Origin: Diabrotica undecimpunctata | Taxonomy: Eukaryota > Arthropoda > Insecta > Coleoptera > Chrysomelidae | Assembly (NCBI RefSeq): GCF_040954645.1 | Contig: NC_092803.1 | Location: forward strand, 124,081,961-124,145,960 | Direction: 5' to 3' | DNA length: 64,000 nt | Part shown: piece after piece, positions 57,591 to 64,000 of the stretch | Layout of the letters: every line of letters starts with the position of its first letter | Position numbering within the stretch: position 1 is the stretch's first letter | Translations under genes and position numbers: made by a program | Notes under the pieces: generated by a model | What the model was told of the DNA's origin: nothing | The model's database searches: none | Seen by the model: the letters and a program-made list of their open reading frames with translations, nothing else

Positions 57591-58184
57591 TGTAACTGGA
57601 TCCCTACATTCGAGGGTTGGAAATCTTTTGATTCCAAGCCTTACTTCAAAGGACTTGTGAGTGGATGTATCTCCATAGGTTTGGTTCTTCAGTGACCGTT
57701 GAAGGATAAGGATTGTTAATGTGAGCAAATATAACTCCAGAGAAATAAAATCACCTTTAGTTTATCGACTTATAATTAACTATTTTTAGAGTAAAAAAGC
57801 CTCAATATGGACGTAGCTGACAGTTACAATATCAAATAATTCTTTCTTTATCACACGTAAAAGAGAAAACCGTATTTATGAGAAAAATGCCCGATTTCGG
57901 CGTAAAGAAATATTTTATACGTGAATTGAGAGTGATTTAAAATGCACGTGCCTTAAGGGCGATGCGTGAGAATGAACTAATAAAATAATACTTGGTGCGT
58001 AAAAGTGTAGATTATCCCTCTTGTATTTAGGTGTGAAAACTATTTAAGAGGCTGTGGTGCCAATCAGTCGGGTATCCCGAGAAACTTGATATTAGTGAAT
58101 ATTTTACTTATTCTACACTAAGAAAAGTGTAAAGAACTATATTTTTATTTTATATTTTAAAATTATATGTTCATTTCTGGAACA
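57591..58184 (-). repeat. Probable 3' LTR of the BEL/Pao element
   Basis: On the minus strand the segment starts TGTTCCAGAAATGAACATA at 58184, just after a purine-rich GCGGGCAG, and ends TCCAGTTACA at 57591. TG...CA ends and position directly downstream of pol fit an LTR of ~594 bp. The paired 5' LTR is outside the window, so the limits cannot be verified by comparison. Confidence 0.55.
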
Positions 58185-58325
58185 TAGACTGCCCGCGTTG
58201 AAGTATTTACTTCAACACGAAAGAAAGAGTGATTTGAGAAAGTAAGCAAACTTAACTTAAATGTAATTTAAGAAATAACTATTCCTAAACTAGAGTAATA
58301 CATATAAATGTGACAATTTAAAATT

Positions 58326-61300
58326 TTAATTTTCTACTTTGTCCACAGGAAGAGGACAGAGTTTTGTAATGGGTCTGTTAAAATATCCATCTCTAGTCTT
58401 TATTTTAACACTACGGACCTTATCGTCCTTACCAGTAAACAATTCAACAATTCTTGCCAATGGCCAGTGTAGGGGTGGAACTTTATCTTCCTTTAATAGA
58501 ACTAAGTCGTTAACTTCAAGATTCTTCTGTGGTGTTAACCATTTGGGGAGATTCTGAAGTTGATTAAGGTAATCAATTTTCCAGCGTTTGGCAAATGATT
58601 GCTAAATCTTCATGTAGTTTTGCCAAATTGTAAATTTATTGTCAGGTATTTCCGTCACTATCTCTTCAGGAAATGACGTAATTGGTTTTCCTATTAGGAA
58701 ATGTCCTGGAGACAATGTGTTAAAGTCATTTGGATCATTTGACATAGCACAAAGAGGGCGTGAGTTTAGTACTGCTTCTATTTGTGCGAGAACTGTGCTA
58801 AAGGCTTCAAAAGTTAAAGTGGTATTGCCTAAAAGCCTTAAAATGTGATATTTGGCACTTTTTATGGCTGCCTCCCAAATTCCACCATCATGCGGAGAAT
58901 GGGCTACAATAAATTTCCATTGGATTTTAGAAGAGGAGAGAAAATTGAATATGGACTCAGATGTTTCCTTTTGTTTAAGAAATAGTGCAACTTCCCTCAA
59001 CTGATTTCTAGCTCCTAGAAAATTAGTGGCGTTATCTGAGTAGATAATTTGTGGACAGCCTCTCCTACTGATGAATCTTTTTAAAGCAAGTAAGAAACTT
59101 TCGGTGGAGAGACCTGTGACTAATTCGATGTGCACTGTACGAGTAACCATACATACGAATAACGCTATGTAGGATTTTATTTTTGGAGCCTTTCTTAAAT
59201 TGGAGCTTTTTATAAGAAATGGACCACCAAAGTCTAGACCAACATTGGTAAATGGAGGGGAGAAACATGAACGTTCCCGTGGTAAATCAGCCATTAACTG
59301 TGTGGCTGTCTTTGCTTTAAATTTAAAACAATCGTGACATTTATTAATTATTCTTTTAGTTTCTTTGAGACCATTTAGACACCAATATCTTAAACGAAAA
59401 TTGGAAAGAGTATTTTGAGGGCCTGCATGACATAATCTTATATGTTCTCTATGCAGCATTAATTTTACTATGTGATTATGAGAGGGTAGAAGTAATGGGT
59501 ACTTCTGTTCATATGGGACGTCTGAGTACCTTAGACGACCACCTACACGAATCATTTGCTGATTATCTATGAATGGGTTGAGTTTTAAAATTGTTCTATT
59601 TGAAATTATCTCCTTATTTTTAAGACAAGAAAATTCTCGAAAAAAGTGTGCCTTTTGCAAAAGTTTTAATATTAAATTTTCAGCATTTTTTAATTCTAAA
59701 ACAGAGAAGGGTCCAACATATTTTTCATTTGGAAACTTGAAATTGTGAATATACCTGAGAATAAGTGTGATACTGCGTTGTAGTTTTGAGAAGTTTGAAA
59801 ATTTGAGAGATAAATTTTCAATGAAACTTATTGGACTTTCTTGTGCTAGATGAACTATTTTCTTTTCCTCGGGTATTTTACTTACATTTGGTTTTGAATC
59901 ATAAGAAGTTAAATCTAAGTCATAATTAAGTAGAAATGAGGGACCTTGAAACCAAAATTTTGAGTTTAGAAGTTCAGGAGCAGACATGCCTCCTGACGCA
60001 ATATCTGCGGGGTTTTGTTTTGACTTTATATATCGCCACTTAAATTGTGGGTTTCCTTGTATTTCAGAAACTCTATTTGCAACAAACTGTGACCATCTCG
60101 AGTTATGTGAGCCTAACCAAGCAAGTACGATTTCTGAGTCCGTCCAGCAGTTTATTGAGTCTATTTGAGTTAATTTATTATTTAGAATTTCAACTATTCT
60201 TTTAGTGAGTTTGCTGCATAAAACAGCACCCATAAGTTCTAACTTAGGTAAAGTTAATGTTTTTATTGGAGCTACCCTACGTTTAGAGGTGATGAGTGTG
60301 GAAGAGACATTTCTTGAGCTATAAGTAACTCTAATATATATGCAGCTGGCGTATGCCTTTTCACTAGCGTCGGAAAATGCGTGTATTTGTATACTACATA
60401 TATAATTTTCAATAAAAAAAGGTCTGTGAATTTTTAAATGTTTTAGTGCTGAAATATGTTTAAGAAAATTTAACCATTAATTTAAGAGTGTAGAGTCTAA
60501 ACTTTCATTCCACTGAATTTTTGAAAGCCAAATTTTTTGCATTATTATTTTTGCAGTTACTATTACAGGATTAATTAATCCCTTGGGGTCGAAAAAACTT
60601 GCGATTATCGAGAGCACTTGTCTCTTAGTGTAGGAATCTTATTTTCTAAAAATTGTGGTGAATTTGAATACCATTTGTGAAGAGATATGCCTGCCTTTTG
60701 TAGCAGTGCAGTGATTTGCTCATGCGCAAGTGTGAGTGTTTCAATACTATTTGTACCATATAGTATGTCATCAATATAGCAAAAATGAATGAGCATATCA
60801 TGAGCGAGAGGATATTCCTCCTTATGCATGTTTGCGAGTTCAATTAAACATCGTGTACTAAGGAAGGTAGCTGGTTTCGTTCCATAGGTAACCGTTTCCA
60901 ATTGTATACATTTTAACGGCTCCGAGGGAGAGTTGCGCCACAAAGTTTGGTTGGGGTTAATTCTGATTTGTCTAAACATCTTTTTTATATCAGATGTGAA
61001 CACATACTTAAAGAGTCTAAAATTGACTAAAGTGTCAAATAGTTCTGGTTGTGTGGTATAACCTTTTAACATAATATCATTAAGGCTAAAACCAGAAGTG
61101 GTTTTTATGGATGCGTCAAAAACTACGCGCAAACGAGTTGTGAGAGAAGTGTCTTTTTCTACACTGTGGTGAGGCAAGAAATATTTGTTTTCTGAGTGTA
61201 CATTCTGCAGAGACAACGGAACATATTTTGCATGTCCTAATTCAACATACTCATCTATAAAAGATTTATATTGTTTGTAAAGAGAATCATTTTTTGAGAA

Positions 61301-62330
61301 TTTGTTCTCCAAATTTAGAAATCGCCTTCGCGCCATTTGGAAAGAGTCGCCCAATTTATTATTTTCATTAGGCGTGCATAGGGGTAAATCTACTTGGAAC
61401 TGTCCATTCGGTAGGATTTGTGTTGTGGCTTTAAATATTTTCTCAGCCTTTTCATCATCAGGACTTAAATGCTTTATTTCGGGAACTTCTTCAATGTCCC
61501 AAAACCTTTGAAGAAGATTATTTATATTTTCTTCTTCAGTGTGAGATTGAACAAATAAAGAAATATGATTCGAGTGTGAATAGTTACAGTTTGAGTGAGA
61601 GTGCATCTTTTTCTTAGATGAAACTTGTGGAGATAAGTTACCGAACATGACATATCCTAAATGAGTGTTTTGAAGCACTGGAAGACCTGCTCCAATATGA
61701 ATTAAACCATCCTTTAATAGTTCACAGTAAATTTCTGCACCTAATAAGAGATCGATTCTCCCTGGGGAGGAGTAAGAGGGATCACTGAGCTTTATGCCAG
61801 CTGGTATTTTTATTTTGCTACGATCTAGAGGTACCTGAGGTATTTTACACGTAATATTATCCAAAACTGCATATGATACTCTAAATTTCATATCATTGTT
61901 TTTATATGGGAAAAATTCAATGTTTACCATTTCATTTGAGATGGAACAATTTTGAGAGATTGTGGAAATTTGTAATCTTTTATTAGTGGTAGAGTAATTT
62001 AGTTTATTTACTAAATCTTTTGTTGCAAAACTCGATTGAGATCCATTATCGAGAAAACATCTTGCGTGTACAGGTTGTCCACCTTTAGAGTAAATTGTTA
62101 CCAGCGCTGTGGTAGAGTAATCTTTTATTAGTGGTAGAGTAATTTAGTTTATTTACTAAATCTTTTGTTGCAAAACTCGATTGAGATCCATTATCGAGAA
62201 GACATCTTGCGTGTACAGGTTGTCCACCTTTAGAGTAAATTGTTACCAGCGCTGTGGCTAGCAAAACTTCGTTTTTTGGATTGAAAGTGGAGAGAAAAGA
62301 GATGCAAGATTTGTGTGTCTGAGAATAGAC
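58326..62330 (-). pseudogene. BEL/Pao pol: protease, RT, RNase H, integrase
   Basis: Protease with HARCLLDNGSQSSFATKDLV (active site DNG), partly duplicated. The open frame 61930-60605 has LDRSKIKIPAGIKLSDPSYS, DLLLGAEIYCELL (protease end), then RT with LRVVFDASIKTTSGFSLNDI, FTSDIKKMFRQIRINPNQT and HFCYIDDILYGTNS. A one-base loss near 60613 precedes SIIASFFDPKGLINPV and RNase H (IQIHAFSDASEKAYAS, one TAA near 60479). The open frame 60233-58602 continues RNase H (INCWTDSEIVLAWLGSH), then the HHCC finger (HREHIRLCHAG...CHDC), and the integrase DDE: VGLDFGGPFLI, IIYSDNATNFLGA and GGIWEAAIKSAKY. One TAG at ~58603 precedes the DUF5641 end (LQNLPKWLTPQKNLEVNDLV, HWPLARIVELFTGKDDKVRS), stop at 58326. 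Confidence 0.93.
61974..62263 (-). repeat. 145-bp tandem duplication in BEL protease
   Basis: Two adjacent 145-bp units (61974-62118 and 62119-62263) differ at only a few bases (GAGAAAACATC versus GAGAAGACATC). Each encodes the active-site region LDNGSQSSFATKDLVNKLNY. 145 is not a multiple of three, so the second copy throws the frame and separates gag and protease from RT. Confidence 0.95.
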
Positions 62331-63807
62331 AATTTTCATTTATCTGAGTGCTTAAGTGAGTAGAAGTGTTTGGTGATTCATTATATGAATGTGGAGAATT
62401 AATTCTTTGAGTAACTTGGGCATTATTACTCCTTTGAGGAGCATGAAAATGACTTTGAGAGATATGTGGTGCACTATGGCGAGTTTGTGAATCACCCTGT
62501 ATACTTGCGGACGATTGAGAGGTTTGTGGTGCATTAAAGCGTGATTGTTGCCTATTGGCGTGACTTTGATTACCATTATGTGAGTTTGAAGCACTTTGAT
62601 TGCTTCGAGTGGGAGAGAATAAATTATTTTCATGAGTGTGAGAAAAATTATTTTCTTCATGCAGAAGTGTATTGTGCTTTTTATTGCAAATTTTACATGT
62701 GTATTTAGAGATGCATTTATCAGTAAAATGCTTAGTGCCAAAACAGTTTTTGCAAAGCTGTGCTTGCTTTACAAAATTAAACCTTTCTCGCGAATTTGTG
62801 TCTTTAAATAAGTTACACTGATATATTTTATGACCAGTTTGTTTACAAAATATGCAATTTTCATAGCTAGATTTATTATTATTTATAGTGGAAATATGAG
62901 CAGTTTTTTGAGTAACTTTATTATTAAACTTTGACTGAGTTTCAGTGTAATTAAGTTTCTCTAAAACATCACATCTTTTTTCTAGAAATTCAAAAAATTG
63001 TTTGAGTGTTGGAACATTCTTAGAACCTACTTCATATTCAAAAGCCTTGTGAGAAGCAAAATCTATTTTTTCTAAAAATATTTCTATTAAAAGAAGGTCC
63101 CAATGTTCAATTGGAACTTCGAGATTACTAAGAGCTTGAAGCGTTTGCTTCGTGTGTACAAGAAAATCTCTTAGTACCTGAGGAGTGCATTTAACTAGAG
63201 ATTGAGACTTTAACAGCTTTTTTATAAGAGTACTAATCACTCGTGATTTGTCATCATATCTTTCTTTTAGGGTTTTTATAGCGATAGCAAAATTTGCATC
63301 TACTACTTCGATACTGCTAATTAAGTTTAAAGGTTCTCCTTTGAGGAAGGATTTTAAATATATAAATTTTTGTACATTATTTAAACTTGAATTGTTTGTG
63401 ATCAGAGTTTCAAATAGTTGAAAGAATTCATTGAATTCTGAGAAATTTCCGGTAAACGTTTTCATGCTAATTTCAGGCAGCCTCGCACTGGAAACAGCAT
63501 TATTATTTGAGCTAGGTACTTTATTTTCTGTTAAATTTAATTCTATTATTTTTCTTTGCAAACCTTTGAGTGCGTTGAAGTATTTTTCTTCAACATTTGC
63601 TCGATCAGCTGATTGTTGGTCGCTGTCATCAGTCTGTTCGATTTCTAATTGAATTTGTTCATATTGTGTGAAAAAATTAAAAAGTTTTTCTTTCCTATTT
63701 TCAAAATCAAATATTTCGTTTTCTGTGTCTTTATTGGCTATAAACCATTCTGAGATACGTGTAATTGATGCTTTAAGTGATTTGCGCTTTTTCTTTAAAG
63801 CTTCCAT
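62230..63807 (-). CDS. BEL/Pao gag polyprotein
   Basis: A 525-codon open frame from ATG 63807 (MEALKKKRKSLKASITRISE). Residues ~105-260 form the DUF1759-type capsid region (LPEISMKTFTGNFSEFNEFF, FIYLKSFLKGEPLNLISSIE, LLLIEIFLEKIDFASHKAFE). Residues ~318-385 hold cysteine/histidine-rich RNA-binding motifs (CIFCKQTGHKIYQC, CKNCFGTKHFTDKC, CKICNKKHNTLLH). A low-complexity Asn/Gln/His/Ser-rich stretch follows (~395-490). The family usually continues in frame into the protease. Here the last ~30 residues (LFSLHFQSKKRSFASHSAGN) are out of frame, because the frame that encodes FLSTFNPKNEVLLATALVTI is the protease frame. The true gag end is therefore near 62340. Gag forms the particle that packages the element RNA. 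Confidence 0.9.
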   Translation of the reverse strand: MEALKKKRKSLKASITRISEWFIANKDTENEIFDFENRKEKLFNFFTQYEQIQLEIEQTDDSDQQSADRANVEEKYFNALKGLQRKIIELNLTENKVPSSNNNAVSSARLPEISMKTFTGNFSEFNEFFQLFETLITNNSSLNNVQKFIYLKSFLKGEPLNLISSIEVVDANFAIAIKTLKERYDDKSRVISTLIKKLLKSQSLVKCTPQVLRDFLVHTKQTLQALSNLEVPIEHWDLLLIEIFLEKIDFASHKAFEYEVGSKNVPTLKQFFEFLEKRCDVLEKLNYTETQSKFNNKVTQKTAHISTINNNKSSYENCIFCKQTGHKIYQCNLFKDTNSRERFNFVKQAQLCKNCFGTKHFTDKCISKYTCKICNKKHNTLLHEENNFSHTHENNLFSPTRSNQSASNSHNGNQSHANRQQSRFNAPQTSQSSASIQGDSQTRHSAPHISQSHFHAPQRSNNAQVTQRINSPHSYNESPNTSTHLSTQINENCLFSDTQILHLFSLHFQSKKRSFASHSAGNNLL

Positions 63808-64000
63808 TTTTTATTTAAAGTGAATTTATTTGCAAATATATGCTGAGCGAGAAATAAGAGTGAATGATTTTGTTTAGTGTAAATGTCTTTTTCAACTAAG
63901 ACGCGATTTTAATTTTAATAGAGTATTTTTACTAGAGTGATAAATAAATATTTTTCTTGAGAGCGGGCTGTGAGACAATCTGTATAATAAATAATTGTCA
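63808..64000 (-). other. BEL 5' leader, partial
   Basis: Non-coding sequence upstream of the gag ATG. No TGG-type primer-binding site could be recognised, and no match to the 3' LTR was seen, so the 5' LTR is presumed to lie outside the window. Confidence 0.5.

Larger units (their letters stand above)
57591..64000 (-). mobile_element. BEL/Pao LTR retrotransposon, cut by window edge
   Basis: Order on the minus strand: gag (63807-~62340), aspartic protease, reverse transcriptase, RNase H, integrase and DUF5641 end (to 58326), then a probable 3' LTR. Domain order PR-RT-RH-IN and the Pao-type sequences identify BEL/Pao. The sequence right of 63807 is the 5' leader, and the 5' LTR lies beyond 64000. 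Few lesions separate it from an intact element: a 145-bp duplication in the protease, a frame change in the gag-pol junction, a one-base loss near 60613, a stop near 60480 and a stop near 58603. Confidence 0.93.

Noticed and set aside
63808..64000. Possible 5' LTR of the BEL element
   Set aside because: No match to the proposed 3' LTR and no TG...CA boundary or primer-binding site is visible; the LTR must lie outside the window.
1..64000. tRNA or rRNA genes
   Set aside because: I looked for A/B-box-like and rRNA core sequence while reading and saw none; a covariance-model scan would be decisive.

Overview
The window looks like a gene-poor, AT-rich arthropod (most likely insect, possibly beetle) genome segment that has been filled by transposable elements. 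The evidence is the mixture of families that can be read in translation: BovB-like RTE, Jockey and I-clade LINEs, a Penelope-type fragment, BEL/Pao and Ty3/Gypsy retroelements, and mariner, Tc1, pogo, piggyBac, hAT and Crypton DNA transposons. Long AT-only satellites and insect-style TA, TTAA and 8-bp target duplications fit the same picture. The species assignment is inference; no host housekeeping gene is present to anchor it.

Layout. 1-5 kb: a piggyBac relic running off the left edge, then a 5'-truncated RTE LINE. 5-7 kb: a compound AT-only satellite dominated by a ~940-bp (ATTTA)n array. 7-14.3 kb: RTE relics, copy 1 of a distinctive transposase-like family (DUF7869-like, called here the GHT-E family) and a Crypton-type tyrosine recombinase pseudogene. 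14.5-23.3 kb: two internally deleted piggyBac elements, a 320-bp tandem duplication, a mariner that is one stop codon short of intact, and a Gypsy gag-protease relic carrying a palindromic insertion. 23.5-27.1 kb: a pogo element split by a Jockey LINE with a 16-bp target duplication. 28.2-34 kb: a piggyBac split by a small RTE insertion, then a nearly full-length RTE. 34.8-37.9 kb: GHT-E copy 2 with repeated motifs at both ends and an RTE-clade LINE inside. 38-43.6 kb: Gypsy integrase tail, I-clade LINE, Penelope GIY-YIG fragment, one apparently genuine host exon (41011-41205, minus), and an IS630-type element with long inverted repeats. 43.8-51.9 kb: hAT with an 8-bp target duplication, a piggyBac relic, GHT-E copy 3, and a Tc1 split by an RTE. 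52.9-57.2 kb: a second pogo relic split by an I-clade LINE and carrying a minisatellite where its third catalytic residue should be. 57.6-64 kb: a BEL/Pao retrotransposon, minus strand, running off the right edge.

The only convincing host coding sequence is a 195-bp phase 1-1 exon encoding part of an immunoglobulin C2-type domain of the Sidestep/nephrin-like cell adhesion class. If it is real, much of the window is intron of a large minus-strand adhesion gene. None of the transposon genes reads as fully intact; the mariner is closest. The observations most worth following are the three copies of the GHT-E family (shared HYxR, FDLQ, WDE, D-x-C-x-GQN and GHTxxE motifs), the isolated Ig exon, and the nested insertions whose target duplications give a relative insertion order.
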